A DNA stretch of 64,000 nucleotides from Mycobacterium sp. DL (GCF_039729195.1 NZ_CP155796.1:1178001-1242000), one strand, 5' to 3'. Counted from the first letter of the stretch, positions 50,648 through 60,748 are shown. Numbers and translations: made by a program. The notes: generated by a model not told the origin, from the sequence alone.

Positions 50648-51316
50648 CTACAGCCGTCCCGCCACGAAGCCGGCGGCCTGGTTGGTCAGGCCCGTCGAGA
50701 CGTAATTGCTGTGCGCGGGGATGTTGTCGCCGGGTCCGCACACCGGGTCACCGGCGTTGCACAGGTCGATGGAGCGTGCTCCCCAGACCGGGCTGGTGGT
50801 CAGCGGGAGACCGACTTTTGTCGAAGGATTGCCGAACACCGCGATCGCTGCGACGAAGTCCGGGGTGTTGGGCGGTAGCGGGTTGGTGAACCCGGCGCCG
50901 GGGACCGGGATGGCGGCGATGACGTCGATCACCGCGGCGCCCTGAGAGTACCCGCCGAGTACCAGTCGGGTGTTCGGGCAGTTGTTGATCATGTACTGGA
51001 TGTGACCGCTGGCGTCGTTGGCTCCGGCGGCGACTTGGAGGAAGTCGAAGGTGGCCGGGTAGTTGACGGCGTAGGCGCCGACCGAGCGGCCGCCGACCTG
51101 ACCGCGCAGCGAGTCGACGAACGCCGACCCGACCCGGCCCAGGCCGGCAGGTTCGTCGGTGCCGCGGGCGAACACCACCTCGATGTCCGGGCAGCCCTGG
51201 GCGTGAGCGACGGGGGCGGCGACGGCCGGTGCGATGAGCATCGTGGCGGCGGTGAGGACGGCCGCGGCGAACGACGCGATCCGGCCGGTCGGGCGAGCAT
51301 CAAGATCGATCTTCAT
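50648..51316 (-). CDS. Cutinase-family secreted esterase
   Basis: 222 residues. Signal peptide ending VAHA-QG (~40), then CPDIEVVFARGTDEPAGLGR. Ser124 in GYSQGAAV, Asp in CNAGDPVC and His in IPAHSNYVS. The canonical oxyanion Thr53 and Gln125 are intact. First of the tandem cutinases, 23 bp upstream of the second. Confidence 0.92.
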   Translation of the reverse strand: MKIDLDARPTGRIASFAAAVLTAATMLIAPAVAAPVAHAQGCPDIEVVFARGTDEPAGLGRVGSAFVDSLRGQVGGRSVGAYAVNYPATFDFLQVAAGANDASGHIQYMINNCPNTRLVLGGYSQGAAVIDVIAAIPVPGAGFTNPLPPNTPDFVAAIAVFGNPSTKVGLPLTTSPVWGARSIDLCNAGDPVCGPGDNIPAHSNYVSTGLTNQAAGFVAGRL

Positions 51317-51357
51317 CAGACGATGTTAGCTAGTGGATCTAGCTGATGCCCACCTGA

Positions 51358-52362
51358 TCACTTCGCCAGTTGTGGGGAGTCGACAACGGGCGCATCGGGC
51401 CACGTCACGTCGTCGAGTTCCTCGCTTCGGTCCCCCTGGCGGGCCAGCGCGAGACCGATCAGCACGACTGCGCCGCCGATCCCCTGGGTCACGGAGATCG
51501 CCTCGCCGAGCAGCACCCATGCCGCCAGCACCGCGAACATCACCTCGGACAGGCCGACCAACGATGCGAACCGGGGCCGGAGCTGGGCGATGCCGATGAT
51601 GCCGAGCGTGTAGGCGATCGCCGTCGGGACCAGAGCCAGCGCGATGACGGGTACGAGCCACGATGTGGTGAAGCCCGCGATCACGGTGTCGTCGGCGGTG
51701 AAGGTCAGCGGCATGACCCCGGCGACGCCGATCAGTCCGACTGTCGCGGCGCCGACGATGAGCCCACCGGCGGCCAGTGTGATCGGGTGCAACCCGGCCT
51801 CGCCGTCAGGTCCCGACCCGCCGACCTTGTCCGACATCAGGAAGTAGCAGGCCGCGCAGACGGCGGCGGCCAGGCCGAATGCGACCCCGACGGCGTTGAT
51901 GTCGGCGCCGGCCAGCCCGCCCGGTCCGAACACCCCGAGGACCAGCATGATGCCCGCGACGGCCAGCGCCACGCCCGCGAGCGTCAGGTTTGTGGGTCGC
52001 CGTCGGGTGGTGGCCCAGAGCCAGCCCACCACGATGATGGGGGCGGTGTACTCGAGCAGCAACGCGACGCCGACCGACAGGTGGGCGACCGCGTTGTAGT
52101 AGAAGAGTTGGGCGCCTGCGATCGGCACGAGCCCGTACAGAACCACCGTGCGGGCGTGGGTGCGCGCCTCGCCCCACCAGCCGGGGCGCACCACCGAGGC
52201 GAAAGCGGCCATCGCCAGGGCGCCGCCGAGCAGCCGGGCCGTGACCGCGGCGGTCGGGCTCCAGCCGGCCTCCATCAGCGACTTCGCGAAGGGTCCCGAC
52301 GATCCGAACGCGAAGGCCGAGCCGATCGCGAAGAGTAGGCCCATACGGAAATTCGAAGCCAC
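51358..52362 (-). CDS. EamA/DMT-superfamily transporter
   Basis: 334 residues with about ten membrane segments in two EamA repeats (~5-145 and ~165-305). Typical DMT features are LLLEYTAPIIVVGWL in the first and ASLVGLSEVMFAVLAAWVLLGE in the second. These exporters and permeases handle amino acids, nucleosides or metabolites; the substrate is unassigned. The GTG at 52362 is preferred over upstream starts because AGGTG lies 6 bases before it. It is divergent from a CGNR regulator that probably controls it. Confidence 0.9.
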   Translation of the reverse strand: MASNFRMGLLFAIGSAFAFGSSGPFAKSLMEAGWSPTAAVTARLLGGALAMAAFASVVRPGWWGEARTHARTVVLYGLVPIAGAQLFYYNAVAHLSVGVALLLEYTAPIIVVGWLWATTRRRPTNLTLAGVALAVAGIMLVLGVFGPGGLAGADINAVGVAFGLAAAVCAACYFLMSDKVGGSGPDGEAGLHPITLAAGGLIVGAATVGLIGVAGVMPLTFTADDTVIAGFTTSWLVPVIALALVPTAIAYTLGIIGIAQLRPRFASLVGLSEVMFAVLAAWVLLGEAISVTQGIGGAVVLIGLALARQGDRSEELDDVTWPDAPVVDSPQLAK

Positions 52363-52395
52363 CGGTTCACCTCCAGAAAGATGTCGCCAAGGAAT

Positions 52396-52416
52396 GTAAT
52401 GAGTAAAATGAGTTAC
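52396..52416. promoter_or_regulatory. Direct repeats between the DMT transporter and CGNR regulator
   Basis: ATGAGT occurs at 52399-52404 and 52408-52413, a 9-bp period, bracketed by GTAA (52396) and TTAC (52413). The region is unusually A/T-rich for this window and sits in the 91-bp divergent promoter. Possible regulator site. Confidence 0.35.
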
Positions 52417-52453
52417 GGTCGTGACGCTATCGCGGAAGGGAGTCACGAGTCAA

Positions 52454-53005
52454 ATGCTTTTTAATCATGACACTGAGCTCACCTTGCGGGCGGTGTGTGT
52501 GCTGATCAACACCGACCGGGTCGACGGCGAGCAGCTCGCAGACCTCGCCGCCCTCGATGACTACCTGGCCACGTTCGGTTGGACCGGTCGGCGTGATCAC
52601 GACGAGGCCGAGTTGGAGTCGGTGCGACAACTCCGGGCGCGGCTCGGTCGGCTGTGGGAGATCGCCGATGACGAGGAACGTGTGGTCGGGCAGGTCAACG
52701 CCCTGCTCAGTGACACCCGCGCGGCACCCTGGCTGACGCGCCATGCCGAGATGCCCGAATGGCATCTGCACCTCGCTTCGATCCACGACCCGCTGTGGCA
52801 GCGGATGGGTGCGGAGATGGCGATGGCGCTGGCCGACCTGATCCGCTCAGGCGAGTTGCGGCGGCTCAAGGTCTGCGCCGCGCCCGACTGTGAGGCCGTG
52901 CTGGTCGACCTGTCCCGCAACCGGTCGGGGAAGTTCTGCGACACCGGTAACTGCGGCAACCGTCAGCACGTGGCGGCCTATCGCGAGCGCCGCTCGAACA
53001 AGTGA
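52454..53005 (+). CDS. CGNR zinc-finger (ABATE-domain) putative regulator
   Basis: 183 residues from the ATG at 52454; a GTG at 52421 is also in frame. An N-terminal ABATE-like helical domain (LTLRAVCVLINTDRVDGEQL) is followed by a C-terminal CGNR zinc finger with CAAPDCE and FCDTGNCGNRQHVAAYRERR, which gives the metal ligands and basic helix. The family is thought to be stress-related transcription factors. The divergent DMT exporter gene is the obvious target. Confidence 0.85.
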   Translation: MLFNHDTELTLRAVCVLINTDRVDGEQLADLAALDDYLATFGWTGRRDHDEAELESVRQLRARLGRLWEIADDEERVVGQVNALLSDTRAAPWLTRHAEMPEWHLHLASIHDPLWQRMGAEMAMALADLIRSGELRRLKVCAAPDCEAVLVDLSRNRSGKFCDTGNCGNRQHVAAYRERRSNK

Positions 53006-53054
53006 ACAGACCTCTCCCGCAACGCCGTTACGCTGGCGTAGGGGGAGAGAGCCG

Positions 53055-54455
53055 TTGCAACCTACGACACGCCTGCACGTCAGCGGATACCGGTTCCTGG
53101 TGCGTCGGATGGAGCACGCGCTGGTCCGCGGTGACACCCGAATGCTGGACGATCCGATTCGTGCACAATCGATTTCACTGGCCGCGGGAGCGGTGCTGGC
53201 CGCCGTCGCCGCGGCAGTCTGTGCCGTCCTCGCGCTGGTGCGGCCGGCCGGCGAACTCGGCGACTCCCTCATCGTCGTCGAACGTGAGACCGGCGCGATG
53301 TACGTCAGGGTCGGCGACACCGTGCATCCGGTGTTCAACCTCGCTTCGGCACGGCTGGTGGCAGGTACACCGGCAGACCCGCGCCTTGTCGGCCGCCGGG
53401 CGGTCGAGAGCGCCCACCGGGGATCGCTGATCGGCATACCCGCTGCGCCGGAGAAGATCTCGACACCGCTGACCGCCGAGGAATCTGTCTGGACTGTGTG
53501 CGACGACGCGCGTGGCGAGACCACTGTCATCGCCGGTCCGATCGCCGACGGTGCCGTCGCGCACGGGCCCGCGGTGCTGGTGACACCGCGGGGCGGTGGC
53601 GCCGCCACCACGTACCTGCTCTACGACGGTCGGCGGGCCCGGGTGGACCTGCGTCACCACGCCGTGGTGCGCGCACTGCAACTCGACGGGATCGTCCCGC
53701 GACCGGTGTCGGAGGCGGTGCTGTCGGCGATCCCCGAAGCGCCGGCGATCGTCCCGCCGACGATCACCGCCGCCGGCTCTCCGGGCCCCTCCACGCTTCG
53801 TGACCACCCGGTCGGATCCGTGCTGAAGGTGCCGCGCGTTGACGCGGAATCATCAAGTGACACAGACTATTTTGTGGTTCTCGCCGACGGTGTGCAGCGT
53901 ATCGGGCACGTCGTTGCCGATCTGATCCGTTACACCGATGCCCGCGTCGGCGAAGAGATCCCCACGGTGGGGGCAGGCCTGGTCGGCACCGTGCCGGTCG
54001 TCGAGGAACTGCCCGTCGCGACCTTCCCGGATCGCGGCGGGGTGACCGACGCCGCGGTGATCTGTTCCCGCTGGCATTCGGATCCTGCCGGGGAGCGGTC
54101 CGAAACCACAGTTCTGGTCGGTGAGGTGACGCCGGCGCCCGGGCGTCCGGTTGCGCTGGCGCAGGCCGATGCGGACGGTCCCGCGGTCGATTCCGTGCTC
54201 GTGCCCGCCGGACGTAGCGCGTTCGTGTACTCGGTCGGTCTCACCGGTGCCGGACAGGGCACGGGATCGCTTTTCCTGGTTGACGACTCCGGAGTGCGAT
54301 ACGGAATCCGGGACGACGACGCCGCAGGCAGCCTCGGCCTGGATTCCGCGGCCGCGCCGGCGCCGTGGCCGTTGCTTGCGGTGCTTCCCCAGGGACCGGA
54401 ACTGAGTCGCAGCGGGGCGTCAGTCCCGCACGACCGCGCCATCGCGTCGCCGTAG
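53055..54455 (+). CDS. eccB4: ESX-4 type VII secretion core protein EccB4
   Basis: 466 residues if the TTG at 53055 starts translation: GGGGGAGA precedes it and the product begins QPTTRLHVSGYRFLVRRMEH, the conserved EccB N-terminus. A cytosolic tail is followed by one membrane segment (~40-65) and a large periplasmic domain of repeated folds with Cys residues in VCDD and ICSRW. EccB is the membrane-anchored periplasmic component of the T7SS pore. Its 3' end overlaps the convergent mycP4 by 36 bp. Confidence 0.93.
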   Translation: MQPTTRLHVSGYRFLVRRMEHALVRGDTRMLDDPIRAQSISLAAGAVLAAVAAAVCAVLALVRPAGELGDSLIVVERETGAMYVRVGDTVHPVFNLASARLVAGTPADPRLVGRRAVESAHRGSLIGIPAAPEKISTPLTAEESVWTVCDDARGETTVIAGPIADGAVAHGPAVLVTPRGGGAATTYLLYDGRRARVDLRHHAVVRALQLDGIVPRPVSEAVLSAIPEAPAIVPPTITAAGSPGPSTLRDHPVGSVLKVPRVDAESSSDTDYFVVLADGVQRIGHVVADLIRYTDARVGEEIPTVGAGLVGTVPVVEELPVATFPDRGGVTDAAVICSRWHSDPAGERSETTVLVGEVTPAPGRPVALAQADADGPAVDSVLVPAGRSAFVYSVGLTGAGQGTGSLFLVDDSGVRYGIRDDDAAGSLGLDSAAAPAPWPLLAVLPQGPELSRSGASVPHDRAIASP

Positions 54456-55760
54456 CCGCTCGATCGCAGCGGAGATCACGATGATCCCGGCGATGACGCC
54501 CGAGCAGAGGACCGCTCCCCGAAGCGCCGTCCTCGCGGGGGCCTGCACGACCTCCGTTGCGCTGCCGGCGTCCTCGAGAGGACTGGCGGAAACCGGTTGC
54601 GGGGCAACTGAACCCGGATCGCTCACCGCCGCGAGCGCGTCGACCGCACCGTGGCCCACCGTCGAATCCCGGCCGCCGGTCGGGCGGTGTGCGGTCGCCT
54701 CGATGCGCGCCATGACCTGCCGGGCCGTCAGTTCGGGGGAGCGAGCGCGGACCAGGGCGGCGATCGCGCTCACCACCGGTGCGGCGTAACTGGTTCCCGA
54801 CAGTGGTGACCCGTCGGACATGGATTGGACCAGCCCGTCCGCTGCCGGTGCGAGTGACACGATGCCCTCGCCCGGTGCCGCGACGTCGACCCACGGACCG
54901 GCGAGGCTGAACTCCGAGGGCGCTCCGTCCGGCCCGATCGAGCCGACGGTGAGCACGTGGTCGTCGTACCACGCCGGACTGACCACCACCGCGACGTCGT
55001 CCGATTCGGAGTCCTCCCGGGGATTGTGGCCCGGGCACTGGCCGGGTCCGCCGACGTTTCCCGCCGCGCTCACCACAACGACGTTCTTGAGATCCACGGC
55101 GTAGGCCAGCGCCGCCCCCAGGGCCCGGTCGTCGAGCCCTGCTGTCGCGGGCAGGCATGCCACCGACGAGATGTTGATGACGGTGGCGCCGAGGTCGGCG
55201 GCCGTGCGCACCGCCGCAGCGAGTGTCTCGACGTCGCCGAAGCCCGATCCGGCCGGATCGTCAGCAGCGCGGAACTTGTTGCTGGACTGCCGGATCGAGA
55301 GGATCGTGGCATCGGGTGCGATCCCGGTGAAGGCTTCGGGTGCCGCGGAATCCGGGGAAGCGCCGATGATTCCCGCGATGAGGGTGCCGTGGCCGTCGCA
55401 GTCGGAAGCGCCGTCCTGGGTCGACACGTAGTCCCCGCCGGGGACCAGATGTGGCAGCCGTCGATGGCGGGCGACGCCGGTGTCGATCACGGCGACGGTC
55501 TGCCCGGCCCCACGGGTCAACTCCCAGATCGTGGACAGATCGATGCCGGCCAGTTGGCCGGGTTCCTGCCCGGAAGGTGGCGCCGCCGGTGCGGTGGCGC
55601 AGTCGTCGTACCGGACGGTGGGACGCGGTGGCGCAGGCGGCCCGGCAACGGGCAGTCGGGAGTCGTCGAGCGGTGGAGGGGTGACCGCGGCGGCGGTCGC
55701 CGCGGTCTGGACGGGTGCGAGAGCGAGCACGATGACGGCGACGACGCGGGTGGTCCTCAC
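54420..55760 (-). CDS. mycP4: ESX-4 mycosin serine protease MycP4
   Basis: 446 residues. A signal peptide (1-25) is followed by a subtilase domain with Asp93 (VIDTGVARH), His124 (DGHGTLIAG), oxyanion Asn235 (SAAGN) and Ser324 (SGTSYAAP), then a C-terminal membrane helix (~415-435) and a short RLRRRD tail. Mycosins are anchored at the outer face of the plasma membrane and stabilise the secretion complex. The GTG overlaps the eccD4 stop (GTGA). Confidence 0.95.
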   Translation of the reverse strand: MRTTRVVAVIVLALAPVQTAATAAAVTPPPLDDSRLPVAGPPAPPRPTVRYDDCATAPAAPPSGQEPGQLAGIDLSTIWELTRGAGQTVAVIDTGVARHRRLPHLVPGGDYVSTQDGASDCDGHGTLIAGIIGASPDSAAPEAFTGIAPDATILSIRQSSNKFRAADDPAGSGFGDVETLAAAVRTAADLGATVINISSVACLPATAGLDDRALGAALAYAVDLKNVVVVSAAGNVGGPGQCPGHNPREDSESDDVAVVVSPAWYDDHVLTVGSIGPDGAPSEFSLAGPWVDVAAPGEGIVSLAPAADGLVQSMSDGSPLSGTSYAAPVVSAIAALVRARSPELTARQVMARIEATAHRPTGGRDSTVGHGAVDALAAVSDPGSVAPQPVSASPLEDAGSATEVVQAPARTALRGAVLCSGVIAGIIVISAAIERLRRRDGAVVRD

Positions 55761-57067
55761 GACAGGCTCAGGTTCCGGACCAGCCCGAACACCCCGGTCA
55801 CCCAGGCGGCCAGCGGGATCACCGCTGCGAGAGCGAGGTACTCGAGGACCTGCACACCCTGGCGGATCACCGGCGTGGGTGCCGCGGTGCTCGCTGCCGG
55901 GTGGAGGGCGGACACACCGGCGATGACCGTGGCTGCGCAGAGCCAGGGCGCGTGCTGCGGGGTGACGCCGACCGCGACGATGTGGGCGGCGATCAGCGCG
56001 CAGAGTCCGGCGGCGCCCGACACGATGCGGCGCCGCCCGTCGATGTGGCTGCGCTGGCGCAGGAGCAGCAGCAGGCCGACATCGGCGGCGAGAAGTGTTG
56101 CGACCACCGGCGACACGGCCGCGGCCAGGGCGACGGCCGATACCACGGTGACGCCGAGGGTCGCCGACGACGACCAACCCACGACCAGGCCCGTGAGGAT
56201 CGTGTGGGCCACAGCCGCCCGCCTGTCACCGATCTCGGGGTATGACGGGCCGAGGCCTGCGACCGCCACTACCAGCTTCGGTGCCGCGGACAGAGCAGCC
56301 AGCGACAGCACGGACAGGATGGCACCGGCCGCGGCGAGAGGCACGGACGCGGTCATGCCGATCACTCCCGTCGCGGCGATCGCACCGGTGACCGCCGCGA
56401 GAGCGGTCAAGGTCGCGGTTCCTGTGGTTGTCGTGCGCAGCAGCAGGATCGCGACCGCGAAGCCGCAGGATGCGCTGAGCAGAGCGGCGGCCGCCCAGGG
56501 CGCCCCCGCCACCGTGAGGAATCCGGTGGCCGCAGCGAAGAGGACTGCGGCCAGGCCCAGCACGACCGACAGCTCGCGCGCGGTTCTCCCGAACGCGACC
56601 GCCCCCGTGGCGGAGGCCGCCGCCAGCGCGGCGGCGGTCCACAGCTGCGCCGAGGTGTCAGCCGTGCTCCCGGACCATGCCAGCGTCGCCGCGCTGACGA
56701 TCACGACGACGGGGCCCGCGGCGGCGCGCACCACGACGGCCGGACCGGGATGAGCGGCCCCGGCAACAACGCCGCTGGGGTCGCGTGGCCGGTGGTGGGG
56801 TACCGGTGACGGGGCAGTGGTGAGCAGGAGCAGCTCGCCATCGTCGACAGCGCTCTCCTGCAATGTCATCGAGGTGTCGAGTCGCTGCCCGTCGAGACGG
56901 TTGAGGTGCCAGCGCTGCGGGTCGCTCACCGGGTGCGAACCGGGCAGGGCGAGGTCCACCATCGAGGGCAGCAACACCCCCAGCGGGCAGTCGGCGGGCA
57001 GCATCAGATCGACGGACGGTCCAGCACCGGGAGCGTGGACTGTCAACCTGCACAACGGGTTCGGCAC
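55757..57067 (-). CDS. eccD4: ESX-4 type VII secretion membrane channel protein EccD4
   Basis: 436 residues from the GTG at 57067. An N-terminal ubiquitin-like domain (~1-90: LCRLTVHAPGAGPSVDLMLP) is followed by about eleven membrane segments. EccD forms the membrane vestibule of the T7SS. The start is chosen at VPNPLCRLTV. It is divergent from eccC4. Confidence 0.93.
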   Translation of the reverse strand: MPNPLCRLTVHAPGAGPSVDLMLPADCPLGVLLPSMVDLALPGSHPVSDPQRWHLNRLDGQRLDTSMTLQESAVDDGELLLLTTAPSPVPHHRPRDPSGVVAGAAHPGPAVVVRAAAGPVVVIVSAATLAWSGSTADTSAQLWTAAALAAASATGAVAFGRTARELSVVLGLAAVLFAAATGFLTVAGAPWAAAALLSASCGFAVAILLLRTTTTGTATLTALAAVTGAIAATGVIGMTASVPLAAAGAILSVLSLAALSAAPKLVVAVAGLGPSYPEIGDRRAAVAHTILTGLVVGWSSSATLGVTVVSAVALAAAVSPVVATLLAADVGLLLLLRQRSHIDGRRRIVSGAAGLCALIAAHIVAVGVTPQHAPWLCAATVIAGVSALHPAASTAAPTPVIRQGVQVLEYLALAAVIPLAAWVTGVFGLVRNLSLS

Positions 57068-57163
57068 CCGATGAACGTAGCGTCGCCCGCGGGCAGTGCT
57101 TCCGCAGGACTTCACCCGGCTGTGGATGGAACCCGATCTGGGTACGGTGCGTCCTACTCATCG

Positions 57164-60100
57164 ATGGAAGTGCGCCGGATCGTCGTCGAGAAACCGCCGG
57201 ATCCCCCCACCCCGGCCGCGGTGAACCCGCTGGCGCGTCTGATGCCGATCGTGATGATCGCCGCGGTGGCGGGGATGAGCGCGCTGTACCTGACCTCCGG
57301 GGCCGCCTCGGCCCGCAATCCGATGTTCCTGTTCTTTCCCGCCATGATGCTGGTCTCGGTGGTCGGCACACTGGCCTACGGATCCCGCGGCAGTGGCCGC
57401 GTCGCCGAGATCAACGCGCAGCGTGCCAGGTATCTGCGGTACCTGGACACCCTCGACGACACGCTGGTGACTGCCTCCGATGAACAACATCTGGCGCTGC
57501 ATCGGACGCATCCCGATCCCGCGACGCTGTGGTCGCTGGCCGGCGGAGACCGGATGTGGGAGCGCACCGCCGAGCACCTCGACTTCTGTCGGGTGCGACT
57601 CGGACTGGGGGAGCAGCCCTCGGCCGTCACAGTGGTGCCACCCGAACTGGACGACGACGACGCTGCCGACCCTGTGACTACCGCGGCGGTCCGCGACCTG
57701 GTGCGCCGTCGGCAGGCGGTGGGTGCGGTGCCGGTCACCGTACCGGTGCGCGCGGCACCGGTCGTCACCGTCACCGGTGACCTCGAGGTGTGCCGGGCGA
57801 TCGTACGCGCGATGGTGTGTCAGCTCGCGACGTTCCACCACCCTGCGCTGCTCAGCATCACCTCGCCGGCCGACGAGGCCTGGGAATGGGCGAAATGGCT
57901 TCCGCACCAGCCTGATCGGCGCTTGGAACGGCAGCGGGTGGTGATCGTCGAGGGATCCGGTCAGGTGCCCCCCGACGACGGAGCGGCCACGGTGGTCATC
58001 CGCGCCGGGGAACCGGGGTCGCCCGTCACGGTCTGCGTCGGGTCCGGGTCGGTGACAGCCGAGTACGACGAACTGTCGGTTCCCGATGCGCTGGCGTGTG
58101 CCAGGCGCCTGGCGCGGCACCTGCCTGCGTCGGGCGCAGCGTCTCGAGCGGGCCCGGTGGCGGACTGGCCGGCGTTGCTGTCGATCGCAGATCCCGAGGT
58201 GATCGACGTGGACCGGTTGTGGGGCGGCGCGAGTGTTCGGGACCGGTTACGCGTGCCCATCGGTATCGGCGAGGACGGCACGGTCGTCGACCTAAATATC
58301 AGGGAGGCCGCCGCGGGCGGCATGGGCCCGCACGGGTTGTGCGTGGGTGCAACGGGTTCGGGCAAGTCGGAGTTCCTGCGCACACTCATCCTGGGCATGA
58401 TCGCCACGCATTCCCCCGAGGTGCTCAACCTGGTCCTGGTCGACTTCAAAGGCGGCGCGACCTTCCTCGGGCTGGAGAAGGTCCGGCACGTGTCGGCCGT
58501 CATCACCAACCTCGCCGACGAGGCACATCTGGTGGCGAGAATGGCCGAAGCCCTCTCCGGTGAGGTGCACCGCAGGCAGGAGATACTCAGGGCCGCGGGC
58601 AACGTCGGCAACATCGGCGACTACGGTCGCGCCCGCGAGCGGGACCGGAGCCTGCCGCCGCTGCCTGCGCTGTTCATCGTCGTCGACGAGTTCTCCGAAC
58701 TGCTCAGCCGCCATCCCGACTTCGCCGAGTTGTTCGTGGCGATCGGCCGGTTGGGCCGGTCGCTGGGCATGCATCTGCTGTTGGCCAGCCAGCGCCTCGA
58801 CGAAGGCAGGCTGCGTGGGCTGGAGACCCACCTGTCCTACCGGGTGTGCCTGAAGACGTTCTCGGCGAGCGAATCTCGCGCGGTCCTGGGGGTGGCGGAC
58901 GCCTACCACCTGCCGACGCAGCCGGGCGCGGCCTACCTCAAGACCTCCTCCGGCGCGATGGTCCGGTTCCAGACGGCGTTCGTCTCCGGCGGATACACAC
59001 CGCGCCCGCGATCACCGCGTCCTGTCGAGCGTCCCGTTGCTCAGCTGTTCACCGCGGCAAGTGTCGTGCGCCGGGAAACCCCGGTGTCGGAACCGGATAC
59101 GACAGTCCGGAAGCAGTCGCTGCTGGACACGGTGCTGCACGCGCTGGCAGGATGCGGTCCCGCGGCACACCGCGTGTGGCTGCCGCCGCTGGATAAGCCT
59201 CCCCGGCTCGACGCGCTGCTGCAGGCCCACACCCCGGGCCACCTCCGGGTGCCGATCGGACTAGTGGACTGCCCGTTCGAACAGCGTCACGAGCCCTACG
59301 TCGTCGAACTCGACGGGGCAGCAGGCAATGTCGCGGTTGTCGGTGCACCCCGGTCCGGCAAGTCGACGACCCTGAGGACCGTGATCTGCGCACTGGCCGC
59401 CACCCACGACGCCGGTACCGCGCAGTTCTACTGCCTGGACTTCGGCGGAGGTGGTCTGGCCGCACTCGCCGTCCTACCCCACGTCGGATCTGTTGCCGGC
59501 CGCCAGAACCCCGATCTGTGCCGGCGCACGGTGGCCCAGGTGGAATCGGTGCTGCGCCGCCGCGAGGCCGCTTTCCGGCGCCTCGGCGTCGACTCGTACC
59601 GCGCGTACCGCGGGATCGGCGACAGCGCTGACGATCCGTACGGCGAGGTGTTCCTGGTGATCGACGGGTGGGCGACGCTGCGCCAGGAGTTCGAGGGCTT
59701 GGAGGCGCCGATCAGTGCCCTTGCGGCGCAGGGACTGTCCTTGGGGATCCATGTGATGATCGGTGCCGCCCGGTGGGCCGACCTACGGCCCGCTCTGAAG
59801 GATCAGATCGCCACCCGGATAGAGCTCCGGCTCGGTGATCCTGCCGATTCGGAGATGGATCGCAGGCGGGCCCGCGGACTCGCAGACTGTCCGCCGGGCC
59901 GGGGGATCACCCGCCATGGACGCGAGATGGCGATCGCCCTTCCTCCGGTGGAGCCGCCGAATCACAGCGATGGCGGTGTGGCGCCTTCTGTCGAGCTGCT
60001 GCCCACCCGCGTCACCCTCGGCACGCTCGCGGAGACCGTGGCGCCGTGTCACTCCGAACAGGTGATGGTAGGACTCGGTGAACGCGACCTGACCCCGGTG

Positions 60101-60748
60101 ACAGTGGATTTCGCCGAGAATCCGCATCTGTTGGTGCTGGGTGAGGGTGAATGCGGGAAGACGGCGCTGCTGCGTCTTCTCTGCACCGAGATCATCCGGA
60201 CCCGCAGTCCGCGCGAGGCGGAGTTGGAGATCGTCGACTACCGCCGAACCATGCTGGGTGTCATCGAGTCGGACCACCTCACCGGCTACTCGGTGTCGAG
60301 CACCGCATTGAGCTCGCGGATGGCGGCGCTGTCCGAGCGACTGCACGCCCGGATGCCCGACGAGCATGTCACCCAGCAGCAGCTCAGGGACCGCTCCTGG
60401 TGGGACGGGCCGGCCATCTTCGTCATCGTCGACGACTACGATCTGGTCGCGGGTGCGACCGGCAACCCGTTGACACCGCTGGCCGACTTCCTGCCGCACG
60501 CCAAGGATCTGGGGTTGCACGTGGTGCTCGCCCGGCGTTCCGGTGGGGCCGCGCGGGCGATGTTCGATCCCGTCCTGGCCCGGCTGCGCGACATGGGCTG
60601 CTCCGGGCTGATGATGAGCGCCACCCCCGACGAGGGTGTGCTGCTCGGTACCACCCGACCCACTCCGCTGCCCGCCGGGCGTGGCACCCTGATCGTCCGG
60701 GGCCGGCCCGACGAACTACTGCAGGTCGGTTGGGTCGATCCGCCGTGA
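57164..60748 (+). CDS. eccC4: ESX-4 type VII secretion ATPase EccC4
   Basis: About 1,194 residues from the ATG at 57164. Two N-terminal membrane segments (~25-80) precede three FtsK/SpoIIIE ATPase domains with P-loops near 394 (GATGSGKSE), 726 (GAPRSGKST) and 992 (GEGECGKTA). Walker B is VVDEFSEL in domain 1, while domains 2 and 3 read VIDGW and VDDYD. EccC powers and selects substrates through the C-terminal ATPases. An upstream ATG at 57071 would leave only 3 bp to eccD4, no room for divergent promoters, so the internal ATG is preferred; the start is uncertain. Confidence 0.93.
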   Translation: MEVRRIVVEKPPDPPTPAAVNPLARLMPIVMIAAVAGMSALYLTSGAASARNPMFLFFPAMMLVSVVGTLAYGSRGSGRVAEINAQRARYLRYLDTLDDTLVTASDEQHLALHRTHPDPATLWSLAGGDRMWERTAEHLDFCRVRLGLGEQPSAVTVVPPELDDDDAADPVTTAAVRDLVRRRQAVGAVPVTVPVRAAPVVTVTGDLEVCRAIVRAMVCQLATFHHPALLSITSPADEAWEWAKWLPHQPDRRLERQRVVIVEGSGQVPPDDGAATVVIRAGEPGSPVTVCVGSGSVTAEYDELSVPDALACARRLARHLPASGAASRAGPVADWPALLSIADPEVIDVDRLWGGASVRDRLRVPIGIGEDGTVVDLNIREAAAGGMGPHGLCVGATGSGKSEFLRTLILGMIATHSPEVLNLVLVDFKGGATFLGLEKVRHVSAVITNLADEAHLVARMAEALSGEVHRRQEILRAAGNVGNIGDYGRARERDRSLPPLPALFIVVDEFSELLSRHPDFAELFVAIGRLGRSLGMHLLLASQRLDEGRLRGLETHLSYRVCLKTFSASESRAVLGVADAYHLPTQPGAAYLKTSSGAMVRFQTAFVSGGYTPRPRSPRPVERPVAQLFTAASVVRRETPVSEPDTTVRKQSLLDTVLHALAGCGPAAHRVWLPPLDKPPRLDALLQAHTPGHLRVPIGLVDCPFEQRHEPYVVELDGAAGNVAVVGAPRSGKSTTLRTVICALAATHDAGTAQFYCLDFGGGGLAALAVLPHVGSVAGRQNPDLCRRTVAQVESVLRRREAAFRRLGVDSYRAYRGIGDSADDPYGEVFLVIDGWATLRQEFEGLEAPISALAAQGLSLGIHVMIGAARWADLRPALKDQIATRIELRLGDPADSEMDRRRARGLADCPPGRGITRHGREMAIALPPVEPPNHSDGGVAPSVELLPTRVTLGTLAETVAPCHSEQVMVGLGERDLTPVTVDFAENPHLLVLGEGECGKTALLRLLCTEIIRTRSPREAELEIVDYRRTMLGVIESDHLTGYSVSSTALSSRMAALSERLHARMPDEHVTQQQLRDRSWWDGPAIFVIVDDYDLVAGATGNPLTPLADFLPHAKDLGLHVVLARRSGGAARAMFDPVLARLRDMGCSGLMMSATPDEGVLLGTTRPTPLPAGRGTLIVRGRPDELLQVGWVDPP

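Noticed and set aside
57071..57163. Upstream extension of eccC4 to the ATG at 57071
   Set aside because: It would leave 3 bp to the divergent eccD4 start and has no ribosome-binding site; kept only as an alternative.
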